A stretch of DNA of 64,000 bases from JAJXZP01 sp963787185 (GTDB lineage Bacteria > Spirochaetota > Spirochaetia > Treponematales > Rectinemataceae), in assembly GCA_963787185.1 (NCBI GenBank), contig CAWBCC010000009.1:1-64000 (forward strand), given 5' to 3'. The notes under the pieces were generated by a model, which was given only the letters and a program-made list of their open reading frames with translations, was not told the origin of the DNA and made no database searches. Of this stretch, positions 16,316 to 24,440 are shown piece after piece (the first letter of the stretch is position 1; the number at the start of each line of letters is the position of its first letter). A program made the translations under genes and the position numbers.

Positions 16316-16546
16316 AATTGGCTGTTCTTCGACCAGTCCAATGGCGCAGAGGCTTCGACATCTTTCTACACGATCATCGAGACGGCCAGGGCAAATGGTA
16401 TCGAGCCGATGCATTACCTCAAGTTCCTGTTCAACTGCATCGAGCAATTCGGTCAAGACAAAATGCCATGGGAGCAGCTATTACCGACCCCAGCCATTCG
16501 GACTTTCGCGGACTCAGTGGGAATCCCCTACGACATGGTTTCATAA
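16310..16546 (+). pseudogene. IS66 TnpC C-terminal fragment, third copy
   Basis: The plus-strand reading R-R-N-W-L-F-F-D-Q-S-N-G-A-E-A-S to I-P-Y-D-M-V-S ends in TAA at 16544-16546, with the IS66 right tip at 16555. It is the inverse of 3981-4217. After the tip the sequence is GCTCCAGA and then ISL3 transposase, which shows where this IS66 end originally inserted. Confidence 0.82.
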
Positions 16547-16555
16547 ATCGCTTAC

Positions 16556-16915
16556 GCTCCAGACTGCCTACCTCCTGAAGGAATCGTTCGATCGGCTCTG
16601 GACCTACAAGAGTGAGGCCTGGATGCGGAAGTTCTTCGACAACTGGAAGGATTCCTTCAAGTGGCAGCGACTGGGCCCGTTCGTGAAGTTTGCGGCAATG
16701 GTCGAACGTAACTGGGATGGGCTGGCAGAGTATAGCCGCCTCGTAGAAAAGCCCGCCCTCGGATTCGTCGAGGGCCTTAATACCAAGATCAGGGTAATCC
16801 AGCGGCGGGCCTATGGACTACGCGATGAGGAGTACCTCAGGCTCAAGATCCTGACTTCCATGCTCCCAGGGTCATAAAGTTATGCGAATTCACCCACACG
16901 ACTCCACGAAGAGCC
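16556..16915 (+). pseudogene. ISL3-family transposase, C-terminal half, and element end
   Basis: Reads L-Q-T-A-Y-L-L-K-E-S-F-D-R-L-W, then FKWQRLGPFVKFAAMVERNW, and the conserved C-terminal block FVEGLNTKIRVIQRRAYGLRD with EYLRLKIL, stopping at 16875-16877. The catalytic Glu is in FVEGLN. The end repeat follows: the complement of 16886-16915 begins GGCTCTTCGTGGAGTCGTG, typical of ISL3. The upstream half of the gene is separated by 6.5 kb (10053-10095) and most of the N-terminus is gone. Confidence 0.82.
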
Positions 16916-16978
16916 AGTTTTTCTTGCGGCCGCACTGTGGTTACCCCAACGTTCCTGCAACCAGCGATCAAACAAACT

Positions 16979-18287
16979 GGCGCTTCCGGATTTCGGGTGT
17001 AATATTAAAATCCCATATCCAGGCCGCCGAAGTGAAATAGGATTGCCATGCGGAAGCGTTCTCTGTTCCTGAAACCACAAGCCATCCGCTTGATCTTCTG
17101 GATACCTGAGTTCACGGACTCGAGCATCGCGTTGCTGGTTTTCATGCGTATCGCATTCAGGATTCCCCAGAAGTACTTCCGGATCATCCTTCCAGCCTTG
17201 ACCATCGGCTCGAGCTTGCTCCGGCTGATCCAGGACAAAAGCTCCTTCCAGCGCTTCTCGGCAACACCCAGATACCTATAGTCCCATAGGAGCGTCGCCG
17301 CTTCTTTGATTCTCCACGCTCTGGCCGTCCTCAGGTTCAAGCGTGACAACAGCATGAATGCCGGACGGTTTCCCGTCCGGTTGTCCGTTCTGGCTGATGT
17401 CCTCAGCCAGTCGAACTTGGTGCCGCCAAGCACGCTCGGCTCGCCTGCTTTGCTGAGCTCCCGATGTTCCTGTGCCCGGACCTTGTCCACCGCCTTGTTC
17501 AGGTGCTGGGCCACATGGTAGCGATCGAACGCAATCAGGGATTCCCAGTTCTCGAAACTTTCTCTCACCGCCTTGATGTACGGATCCCACATGTCTATCG
17601 AAATGCTTTCCAAGGCCTTCAAATCGGCCGTTTCCTGCGTTCTAAACCACGCGCCCAGAGTTCCTGCCTTCCGGTCCTGGAGAACATCCAAAACGGTGTT
17701 CTCGTCCTTGTCGAGGATAACCGTCACGTACTCGTGACGCTTCTGAAACGACGTCTCGTCAACCCCGATCTCCCGTGGTGACGATTTCTTCCGCTTCTCA
17801 AGCCCTCGGCGCACCGCTCGTTCCTGGATGCCGGCAACTTCGTCCCAGCTCAGGTCGAACATGGAGCCGACTTCGCTGATCGAAGCCATCTGCAGCCAGC
17901 GACATACGTGCCGCTCCAGCTCCATGGTGAAGCGGCTGTTCTTTTCGGCCCATGGAACCTTGACTTGAAGCACTCCGTGCTCTTCGCATCTGACGCGCGG
18001 AATCTCCGATTCGATGATCGTCTTGTGGTTGCAGGAATCCAGATGACGCCATTTCCGTGCCTTGCGGTCATGAATCGCCGCCACCTTGCCGCACTTCGCA
18101 CAGAAGGCGTCTTCCCCCTCGGCGTACGCAACGATGACTCGCACCTCGCGCGTGGTGCCATCGCGGATGATCTCCTGCACTTCCCAGGGCCACTCAATGC
18201 CAAGAATGTGGCTATAAAACTCTTCCAAGGATTCGCTACTCATAACCGCATTCTACCCAATACTTCCACTCGAATTCCAGAAGCCCC
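16979..18287 (-). mobile_element. ISL3-family insertion sequence, complete with target duplication
   Basis: A 1309-bp element. The left end GGCGCTTCCGGATTTCGGGT and the complement of the right end GGGGCTTCTGGAATTCGAGT are imperfect inverted repeats. The 8 bases AACAAACT are present directly outside both ends (16971-16978 and 18288-18295), the expected ISL3 target duplication. It holds one transposase gene and appears intact and recent. Confidence 0.93.
17005..18243 (-). CDS. ISL3-family transposase
   Basis: A 412-residue DDE transposase. The N-terminal zinc-ribbon-like part (FCAKCGKVA, then C and H further on) is followed by an HTH (ISEVGSMFDLSWDEVAGIQ). The catalytic core has Asp in GVDETSFQKRHEYVTV, Asp in SIDMWDPYIKAV and Glu in MLESVNSGIQKIKRMACGFRN. 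It is full length for the family. It is a close relative, but not a copy, of the transposase at 26745-27980, with the same DETSFQKRHEYVTV motif but many other differences. Confidence 0.93.
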   Translation of the reverse strand: MSSESLEEFYSHILGIEWPWEVQEIIRDGTTREVRVIVAYAEGEDAFCAKCGKVAAIHDRKARKWRHLDSCNHKTIIESEIPRVRCEEHGVLQVKVPWAEKNSRFTMELERHVCRWLQMASISEVGSMFDLSWDEVAGIQERAVRRGLEKRKKSSPREIGVDETSFQKRHEYVTVILDKDENTVLDVLQDRKAGTLGAWFRTQETADLKALESISIDMWDPYIKAVRESFENWESLIAFDRYHVAQHLNKAVDKVRAQEHRELSKAGEPSVLGGTKFDWLRTSARTDNRTGNRPAFMLLSRLNLRTARAWRIKEAATLLWDYRYLGVAEKRWKELLSWISRSKLEPMVKAGRMIRKYFWGILNAIRMKTSNAMLESVNSGIQKIKRMACGFRNRERFRMAILFHFGGLDMGF

Positions 18288-18375
18288 AACAAACTCTTGA
18301 TTTCGATGAACAATGCCCTTGGCGGTAGTGGCACCGAGGTTTGTGATTAGACTCACTTGTGCCGATAAATGAAAT

Positions 18376-18528
18376 GTGGCTTTCGATATCTTGAAGGTCG
18401 CCTGCGTTGCGTTCGAATCCGACACGGATGTGGACTGCGCCGTATCCATCCAGAAAACCAAGGTCAAGGCGGTCTGGCCGGGGCAGTATATGCCGGAGCA
18501 GGTTGCGCTCCGGATGAAAGGAAAGTGA
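18376..18528 (+). pseudogene. C-terminal remnant of an unidentified gene upstream of nicO
   Basis: A 50-codon open segment (V-A-F-D-I-L-K-V-A-C-V-A-F, then IQKTKVKAVWPGQYMPEQVA) with a stop six bases before the transporter start. A stop lies just upstream in frame and the ISL3 element begins 88 bp away, so the front of the gene appears lost. Its position before a NicO transporter suggests a DUF1007-like periplasmic partner, but the match is too weak to name. It could still be a short protein starting at the GTG. Confidence 0.4.
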
Positions 18529-18534
18529 GAGACG

Positions 18535-19503
18535 ATGAAAATTCGTTTGAGGCTGATCGCGGCGCTTTGGGGAATCGGCTTCCCTCTCGTCGCAGTCTGG
18601 CCCGAGTCCCCGAACCCCTTTATTTCGAGCGGCGCCCCGCCAGCGAGCGTCGCCGCGCAGCGTCTTCCCGGACCGGTGGCTGCCGTCGTGGCCGCAATGG
18701 CGCCGGTCCTGCAGAACCTGAGCGATCATCTGGTCACCCTGACGCGCTCGATCCGCGGCGAGCGAGGGCCCGGGCCGCTTCTGGCTCTGCTCGTCGTTTC
18801 GCTCGTCTATGGTGTTTTCCACGCTCTCGGCCCCGGTCACGGCAAAACCCTCGTTTCTACGTTCTTTGTCGCGCGCGACGCCAGACTCCGTCACAGCATC
18901 ATCGCCGGCTACTTTATCTCGCTCGTGCATGCCATTTCGGCATTGTCCATGGTCATGATCCTCTATTTCATCATCCATGGAATCTTTTCGGCCGGCTTCG
19001 AGAGCACGAGCAGGATGCTACGGATAGCGAGCTTCGGGATCATCATGATCATGGGCGCCGTAATGCTCGTGAGGCGGATTCTCGGCATCGAGCATCATCA
19101 CGGCCACGGTCATCGCAAGGGGCATTCGCACGAGTCCCATGTACACGCGGAAGGAGAAGAGGCTCACGAGGGCGGAGAGCTTCCCTTGAGGACTCGAGAG
19201 CTTTGGGGCGTTGCGGTGGCTTCGGGCCTGGTCCCCTGTCCTGGAGCCTCGGCCGTCATCCTCCTATCTTTGTCGCTCAGCATGGTCGTAGTCAGTATTC
19301 TCGCGGTTACGATGATTTCGCTCGGCATGGGCCTCACCATATCAGCAATCGGCGCCGTGGCAATCCTCGTCAAACGCGGAGTAATCCGAACGGCGGAACC
19401 GCGCAGGTCAAACAAAGTGTCCTGGCTGCGACGTGTTCTCGAGATCGGAGGCTCCTCCGCTCTCTTTGTTTTTGGACTCCTCTCCTTTGTGTCGCAACTT
19501 TGA
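18535..19503 (+). CDS. NicO/RcnA-like nickel/cobalt membrane transporter
   Basis: A 322-residue polytopic membrane protein. After an N-terminal hydrophobic segment it has about six further membrane segments. The family motif HALGPGHGKTLVSTFF is at residues about 97-112, a cytoplasmic histidine-rich loop (HHHGHGHRKGHSHESHVHAEG) is near 188-208, and the second motif GLVPCPGASAVILL follows. Such proteins move Ni2+ or Co2+; import and export members cannot be told apart by sequence. The corrinoid-type methyltransferase downstream on the other strand makes cobalt or nickel handling plausible. Confidence 0.85.
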   Translation: MKIRLRLIAALWGIGFPLVAVWPESPNPFISSGAPPASVAAQRLPGPVAAVVAAMAPVLQNLSDHLVTLTRSIRGERGPGPLLALLVVSLVYGVFHALGPGHGKTLVSTFFVARDARLRHSIIAGYFISLVHAISALSMVMILYFIIHGIFSAGFESTSRMLRIASFGIIMIMGAVMLVRRILGIEHHHGHGHRKGHSHESHVHAEGEEAHEGGELPLRTRELWGVAVASGLVPCPGASAVILLSLSLSMVVVSILAVTMISLGMGLTISAIGAVAILVKRGVIRTAEPRRSNKVSWLRRVLEIGGSSALFVFGLLSFVSQL

Positions 19504-19575
19504 GCCGCATGCCACACCGCGCCACGATCATTTGAGATCTGGTCTCCTAGGCCGAAAAGGGCTAAATGCGAGCGC

Positions 19576-20667
19576 CTATTTTGTCACAAATACCCCGGCC
19601 TCGGACAAACTAATGCTTTTGCACGAGCAAGCGGCCTCCAGTTTTTCTATGATCTTCAGTTCATAGCCGGGCATGCTGAGCACGTCGCATTCGCTGCCTA
19701 CGATGAAGGGATGCCCGCTGGCACGGAGATGCGATTCGATCTCGCCGACCATGTCCGGAAGCGCCTCAATGGGCACGTCTATATCAGAATAGAATTTTTT
19801 CGTGGGAAGATTGCCGTATATTACCGTTGACCGGGGAATGAAAGGCTCGACCTCCCAGAGTTTCACTGGGCTTCCCAGACTAATCATGACGGGATCAAGG
19901 GCTGCGAAGGCCGAGACCATTCCCGTCGTAAGCTCTCCGCAATCATGGAATATCAGGTCAGTTTGGGCCAAATCGAAAAGAGCTTTCAACCGTTTGTTCG
20001 GGTTGATTACAAAGTCGTCAAAAACTGGTGATCCGGTGTCGAGCTGGTTGGGAGAAAAAAATACGAGGTTCGCGGCCGGTTCACATACGAAAATTGCCTG
20101 AGCTCCGGCGTCGATCTGAACTTTGCACGAGGCGTGGATCACAGACTCGCAGAGAGGCAAGAGGGCGTGCAAAAGGGCTACTTCTTCGGAATCTTCAAGG
20201 GCAATACCGGAACCGGCGAGGAAAATTGGCACAATGGGATCATGGAGAAGCTTCGTGAGCAATGAGAAGGGGCCTATGCTCATCCCTACAGGGACAAGCT
20301 CCCCAGCATTCGAAAGTTCTCGTAGCGCGTCACAGTTAGCCTTGATGCGCGGATGACTAAGAACGTCAGATTCTGAAAGTTTCTTTGTTTGGGCTCTAGT
20401 GGGCGGTCCGTCAAAATGGTAGATGCGTGTATCTGCACCAGTTATTCCCATCGCGTGGAGCATGTGCTCCTTTTCAAGCGATAGGTCCATTACCGGCAGG
20501 GCGAGAGGGCTACCGAAGCGATGTGCGGTTTCGCTCATCACTTCGGCCATGCGTTTCCCATCCAAAAGGATAGCTTCGGGATCTGCCTTTTCATGGAGGA
20601 CCAAGTGAGTTGCGATGGGTAGCCTCTTGCCGCTCTCGGCAAGCTTAAGATAAAAATCCCTCTTCAT
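19576..20667 (-). CDS. Uroporphyrinogen-decarboxylase-superfamily methyltransferase (MtaA/MtbA-like)
   Basis: 363 residues with the URO-D barrel fold. The ligands H-x-C (IFHDCGELT) and a later Cys (VGSECDV) match the zinc site of methylcobamide-dependent methyltransferases rather than HemE, and the HemE N-terminal PVWxMRQAGR motif is absent. It probably transfers methyl groups from a corrinoid protein to a thiol, but no corrinoid protein or coenzyme partner is adjacent, so the substrate is unknown. No cobalamin riboswitch was recognised in the leader, which has only a short hairpin at 20706-20726. Confidence 0.75.
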   Translation of the reverse strand: MKRDFYLKLAESGKRLPIATHLVLHEKADPEAILLDGKRMAEVMSETAHRFGSPLALPVMDLSLEKEHMLHAMGITGADTRIYHFDGPPTRAQTKKLSESDVLSHPRIKANCDALRELSNAGELVPVGMSIGPFSLLTKLLHDPIVPIFLAGSGIALEDSEEVALLHALLPLCESVIHASCKVQIDAGAQAIFVCEPAANLVFFSPNQLDTGSPVFDDFVINPNKRLKALFDLAQTDLIFHDCGELTTGMVSAFAALDPVMISLGSPVKLWEVEPFIPRSTVIYGNLPTKKFYSDIDVPIEALPDMVGEIESHLRASGHPFIVGSECDVLSMPGYELKIIEKLEAACSCKSISLSEAGVFVTK

Positions 20668-20705
20668 AGTGCATCCCTTCCGGGGTTATCGCTATGATTA
20701 GCGCC

Positions 20706-20726
20706 ACCCCACATTCGTTGTGGGGT
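20706..20726 (-). promoter_or_regulatory. Leader hairpin before the URO-D-family gene
   Basis: ACCCCACA and TGTGGGGT pair around a five-base loop, about 40 bases upstream of the start codon at 20667. No U-run follows in the direction of the gene, so it is not a classic terminator. Its function is unknown. Confidence 0.35.
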
Positions 20727-20949
20727 TCAGGCTATGATTTTCTTGCACCTTCTATATTGTACTTTGCTAAGAAATTTGGTAGTTGTTCTGGAAAACGCTC
20801 GGCAGATATGGATCTGCGTCTCAGTCGGTTGCGTAATGACGGCAAACCCGGCAAACGAAGGCGACCTTGAAAATCTGATGGTGTCGCCATTCAAAAATTC
20901 TTCGGGCTGCGTTACAAACGCTTCGAGCCGGCTCCTCTGTGCTTTTATC

Positions 20950-21123
20950 TCAATCGCAGCAACCGCCGCAGTTTTTCTTATCGTCATCCGAATCGTCAGA
21001 GCAGCATGAGGGCATCCGCCTGCGAATTGAGCGGATAAGTCTAAGTGCCATAGAAATGAAGGCGGTCGCTACAACGACGATGGCTATGACAATCTGAAGC
21101 GCTGAACCAAGAGCGACGCTCAT
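20950..21123 (-). CDS. FeoB-associated Cys-rich small membrane protein
   Basis: 57 residues starting in an ATGA overlap with the feoB stop. There is one membrane helix (IVIAIVVVATAFISMALRL), then basic residues and a cysteine-rich tail (PSCCSDDSDDDKKNCGGCC). This layout matches the small FeoB-associated Cys-rich proteins that take the place of FeoC in many bacteria. The cysteines may bind iron or sense redox state beside FeoB in the inner membrane. It is translated from the same message as feoAB. Confidence 0.8.
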   Translation of the reverse strand: MSVALGSALQIVIAIVVVATAFISMALRLIRSIRRRMPSCCSDDSDDDKKNCGGCCD

Positions 21124-23288
21124 ATCGCGGCTTTCAGGCCTGCCAGCAGGCCGATCTGGTACACCGCCGCCGCAAGGCACCAACCGAGGGTTAGCATGAA
21201 GATAAACGCGAAACCCAGCCAGCCCCATCCGAGTTCGGCCCTTATGGCCGAGAGAGCCGCGATGCACGGAGGGATGACGAGTACAAAGAGCATGAATACA
21301 AATGCAACCAAGGGATTGATGTGCGGATCTGCTCGTAGCGCATTTCGGAGACTCTGGCTCTGTTCGTCCTCTTCGGTGCCGACGCGATAGAGTATGCCCA
21401 TGGTCGACACGATGACCTCCTTTGCGGCAAAACCTGTAACGACGGCCACGGATATTTTCCAATCAAAACCGAGAGGCGCAAAGAGCGGCTGGATGAACTT
21501 GCCTATGTCCCCTGCAGCGCTATGCTCCAAAGAGGCCTCAGCCTTCGCCGTTCCGAGGTACGATTCGATTGATGACGCATTAGCGTTGGGATTTTGGCTC
21601 TTGTAGGAGCTCGTCAAGGAATCAATCTGCTTCTGGGACAGATTATATGATGGAAGTGCCGTGATTGCCCAGATGAGGATGGCAGCAGCCATTATGACGG
21701 TACCTGCTTTCTTGATGTACTGCCAAGTTTTTTCCCATACATGCCATAAAAGCCCGCGAAGCGTGGGTGCGCGGTAGGGTGGTAGCTCCATTACAAAAGG
21801 TGTGGGATCGCCCCGCAGGATGGTTTTCTTAAGCATAAGCGCCGAGACAAGTGAGATGATCGCGCCGGTCGCATAGACGAGCATGACCATGTTAGCCGCG
21901 TTTTTTTGAAAGAAGACTCCTGCGAGAAGAACGTATACCGGCAGCTTCGCCCCACAGCTCATGAAGGGTATTACGAGGACGGTGACTATGCGGTCGCGTC
22001 GGCTCTTCAGTGTACGAGCGGCCATTATGGCCGGTACAGAGCAGCCGAAACCGAGGATCATCGGGAATACCGACTGACCGTGGAGACCGAAGGCGTGGAG
22101 GAACTTGTCAGTGGCGAAGGCGGCGCGCGACATATACCCCACATCCTCGAGAACTGAGAGCAGAAAGAATAGGATGATGATCAGAGGCACGAAAGAAAAT
22201 ACGCTTCCGACGCCACCTATAATCCCCCTTACGAGAAGAGAACGTAGAACCCCAGCGGGCATAACCGAAGTCACCGCTCCGCCAAGCCATCCGAAGAAAT
22301 ATTCGAGCGAAGCCTGGGGGTAGGCGCCCAGTACGAAAGTTAGCTTGAAAACTGCCCAGAGAATCACGATAAAGATCGGCAGAGCGAGGAATCGATTCAT
22401 GATGACCTTGTCGATCGATTCGGTGAGAGAGAAGTTCGGTCTCTTGAGCAGACTCACTGCCTCCTTGACTGCGCCGCGGATGTAGCCATAGCGTTGCTCG
22501 GAGATGACTATCTCGGCGTCCTTCGCATAGTGCTTCTCGAGCCACGTGACCGATTCTTTCGCCCGCGTTGCGATCGCGATAGCGTCCTTATTGGACTTTA
22601 GTCGAAGGAATGCGTTCTCATCCTTTTCGAGGAGTTTCACCGCAAGCCATCGTGCAGGGAATCGCCCAGCAAATTCGGTGTCGGCGGAAATCGCTGTCTC
22701 GAGTGGCTGGACCCGGGACTCGACCTCATCGCCATAACGGAGGAAGTGTGCGTCACTGCCCGATGCAGTGATCTCGCTTGAAATCGCCAAGTCTATTGCG
22801 TCAAGAAGACTTTCGACACCGCTCCCTTTTGACCCTACAGTTCTGACCATAGGTATGCCGAGCACGGATGAAAGTTCTTTGTCGTCAATCTTGATGCCTT
22901 TTGCCGCAGCCTCATCGCTCATGTTAAGTGCGCCAACAACTGGAATCCCTAGTTCCTGAAATTGAAGACAGAGAAAGAGGTTTCGCTCGAGGTTGGTCGA
23001 ATCGAGAACATCGACAATAAGGTCAGGCTTCTCGTCAAGTATGAAATTGCGAGCGACCACCTCATCGATGGAGTAGGCGGTTAGGCTGTATATGCCAGGC
23101 AGATCAATGAAGCGATATTCGCGACCATTTCGGAACCGTGAACCTTCCCGTTTTTCTACCGTTACACCCGGGTAATTGCCAACTTGGTGGTGCGCCCCCG
23201 TAACGGCATTGAAAATACTTGTCTTACCTGCGTTCGGATTGCCCGCAAGCGCGACGCGGATGAGGTTCACGTCGGAATCTTTCTTCAT
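21120..23288 (-). CDS. feoB: Ferrous iron transporter FeoB
   Basis: Imports Fe2+ across the inner membrane. The N-terminal G protein has G1 GNPNAGKTS, G2 near YPGVTVEKREG, G3 DLPGIYS and G4 NMSD, then a helical GDI domain and a polytopic core with two Gate regions (e.g. ALPIFIVILWAVFKLTF, ILGFGCSVPAIMAART, PFMSCGAKLPVYVL). It is full length at about 722 residues. The start at 23288 is chosen because its ATG overlaps the feoA stop (ATGA); a TTG at 23309 is possible. The operon is feoA, feoB, Cys-rich protein under a Fur box. Confidence 0.96.
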   Translation of the reverse strand: MKKDSDVNLIRVALAGNPNAGKTSIFNAVTGAHHQVGNYPGVTVEKREGSRFRNGREYRFIDLPGIYSLTAYSIDEVVARNFILDEKPDLIVDVLDSTNLERNLFLCLQFQELGIPVVGALNMSDEAAAKGIKIDDKELSSVLGIPMVRTVGSKGSGVESLLDAIDLAISSEITASGSDAHFLRYGDEVESRVQPLETAISADTEFAGRFPARWLAVKLLEKDENAFLRLKSNKDAIAIATRAKESVTWLEKHYAKDAEIVISEQRYGYIRGAVKEAVSLLKRPNFSLTESIDKVIMNRFLALPIFIVILWAVFKLTFVLGAYPQASLEYFFGWLGGAVTSVMPAGVLRSLLVRGIIGGVGSVFSFVPLIIILFFLLSVLEDVGYMSRAAFATDKFLHAFGLHGQSVFPMILGFGCSVPAIMAARTLKSRRDRIVTVLVIPFMSCGAKLPVYVLLAGVFFQKNAANMVMLVYATGAIISLVSALMLKKTILRGDPTPFVMELPPYRAPTLRGLLWHVWEKTWQYIKKAGTVIMAAAILIWAITALPSYNLSQKQIDSLTSSYKSQNPNANASSIESYLGTAKAEASLEHSAAGDIGKFIQPLFAPLGFDWKISVAVVTGFAAKEVIVSTMGILYRVGTEEDEQSQSLRNALRADPHINPLVAFVFMLFVLVIPPCIAALSAIRAELGWGWLGFAFIFMLTLGWCLAAAVYQIGLLAGLKAAI

Positions 23289-23536
23289 GCCACTATCGTC
23301 GTTCCCCAATCACCGACGGGGCTTATCTCGATGTCTTCCGCTTCGCTGCGACGAATTAGAATATCGTAACCGCGGATCTTGACCTGTAACGGGTCACGCA
23401 GAAATCCTGTGCGTATGACGACGCCCTCGGCTCCGGCGGTGAAACCCATGTCGGCGAGCCTTTTGCCGACCTCTTTCCCTGTCTTAATCCGTATCACGCA
23501 GAAACTCGCCCCCGCGGGCGCGTCCGAAACTACCAT
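23285..23536 (-). CDS. feoA: Ferrous iron transport accessory protein FeoA
   Basis: 83 residues forming an SH3-like FeoA domain: KEVGKRLADMGFTAGAEGVVIRTGFLRDP and VKIRGYDILIRRSEAEDIEI. It is thought to assist FeoB at the cytoplasmic face. The ATG at 23536 has AAGGAG six bases upstream. It is the first gene of the feo operon, directly behind the Fur-box palindrome at 23555-23583. Confidence 0.94.
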   Translation of the reverse strand: MVVSDAPAGASFCVIRIKTGKEVGKRLADMGFTAGAEGVVIRTGFLRDPLQVKIRGYDILIRRSEAEDIEISPVGDWGTTIVA

Positions 23537-23554
23537 AATCAATCTCCTTCCGAA

Positions 23555-23583
23555 TTGATGATAATGATAACTATTATCATCAA
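23555..23583. promoter_or_regulatory. Fur box before feoA
   Basis: Eleven-base perfect arms TTGATGATAAT and ATTATCATCAA flank GATAACT. The inner 19-mer (23560-23578) matches the classic Fur box GATAATGATAATCATTATC at 17 of 19 positions. It lies 19 bases upstream of the feoA start, so bound Fur would block the promoter or early elongation. Confidence 0.88.
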
Positions 23584-23626
23584 ACTCCCCTGTCGACAGC
23601 TAAGCTTTGTCATACCATCAATCTAC

Positions 23627-24073
23627 TTAGGCGTTGTCGCGTTTCTTAGCGCATGAAGGACAGTACCCCTGGAGTTCAAGACGGTGACCACTTGGCCTAA
23701 AACCGTATGCACGGTAGATCGCCTCCTGGGCCTTTTCTATGGCTTGATCACGGAACTCTACGACTGCCCCGCAGCCCAGGCAGATGAGGTGATCATGATG
23801 CTCATGGCGGTAGGCATGCTCATAGCGCCGAGCATCCTCGTCGGGACAGGCCTCACGGGCCAAACCAGCGTCGGTGAGGAGCTTGATCGTTCGAAAAACG
23901 GTCGCCTGGCCGATAGTAGGATCGATTTGGCGTGCGGCGGAAAAGAGCTCATCGGCGGTAACATGGTGCTCAATACGAAGAAAGGCATCGAGCACGGCCT
24001 CTCGAGGGCCAGTTAGCTTTTGGCCACGTTCGCGAAGGTATGCTTCGAGAACTTTCATTTCCTCGCCGACCAA
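23627..24073 (-). CDS. fur: Ferric uptake regulator, Fur family
   Basis: A 148-residue winged-helix repressor: YLRERGQKLTGPREAVLDAF, the recognition region IGQATVFRTIKLLTDAG, the metal-binding motif HEHHDHLICLGCG and a C-terminal CPSC structural zinc pair (the first CxxC is CLGC). It represses iron uptake when Fe2+ is bound. The likely start is the TTG at 24073, which has GGGAGG seven bases upstream; an internal ATG at 24058 is the alternative. A Fur box overlaps its own promoter region, so it is probably autoregulated, and it sits just upstream of feoAB. Confidence 0.93.
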   Translation of the reverse strand: MVGEEMKVLEAYLRERGQKLTGPREAVLDAFLRIEHHVTADELFSAARQIDPTIGQATVFRTIKLLTDAGLAREACPDEDARRYEHAYRHEHHDHLICLGCGAVVEFRDQAIEKAQEAIYRAYGFRPSGHRLELQGYCPSCAKKRDNA

Positions 24074-24095
24074 TCTCTGCCTCCCGTTGTTTATT

Positions 24096-24114
24096 GATTA
24101 TGAATATCATTATC
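24096..24114. promoter_or_regulatory. Fur box before fur
   Basis: GATTATGAATATCATTATC matches the 19-base Fur consensus at 16 positions and lies 22 bases upstream of the fur start, indicating autoregulation. Confidence 0.8.
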
Positions 24115-24117
24115 ATT

Positions 24118-24440
24118 CGCCTCTTTGTTTGTCAAGGATGAACGGGCCTGTATTGGACCGCTGACACTGCCTTATTCCTTTGGTCCCGACCAACATAACG
24201 CGGAGGTATTCGGCGGCCTTTTATACCATTATGTGTATTTATACCCTCGGAGGTCGCCTCTGGCAGTCATGCTTCATCGGCGAAAGCAAGTCGATTTTGA
24301 CGGTATGGATCTGCTCTGAAGTAAGGGAGTTTTTTCTGGTAGAATATTAACCAATCGTTTTCGTGGCTCGATTCCTCCAATGCCAATGCTGAGATCCATT
24401 AGCTGGGGCAATCGTGACCCTTGATGGTGGGGGTTTATCG
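24118..24440. other. Non-coding stretch, nothing recognised
   Basis: 323 bases between fur and the deacetylase gene. No credible open frame, RNA gene or riboswitch was found. TAGAATATT near 24350 could be a minus-10 region for the deacetylase, but no convincing minus-35 accompanies it. Confidence 0.4.

Larger units (their letters stand above)
12565..16555. mobile_element. RIT element flanked by two inverted IS66 right ends
   Basis: A 3991-bp unit with identical 246-bp IS66 right-end segments at 12565-12810 and 16310-16555, in inverted orientation, enclosing RIT copy 2. Both outer tips are GTAAGCGATTTATG-type terminal repeats, so the unit has the form of a minimal transposon that an IS66 transposase could move in trans. 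The bases outside (TTTCAATG before, GCTCCAGA after) show no target duplication. Confidence 0.7.

Noticed and set aside
18369..19535. 388-codon frame overlapping nicO
   Set aside because: Arg/Ser-rich translation with no membrane helices; it is the shifted shadow of the transporter gene.
20780..20880. Possible c-di-GMP (GEMM) riboswitch, because GGCAAACC-like bases occur on the plus strand
   Set aside because: The GAAA tetraloop-receptor arrangement and the GGGACGCAAAGCC-like half are missing, and no gene follows in that direction.
20668..20949. Possible cobalamin riboswitch before the URO-D-family gene
   Set aside because: The B12-box and the GCCACT-type core were not found on the minus strand; only a short CCCCACA hairpin is present.
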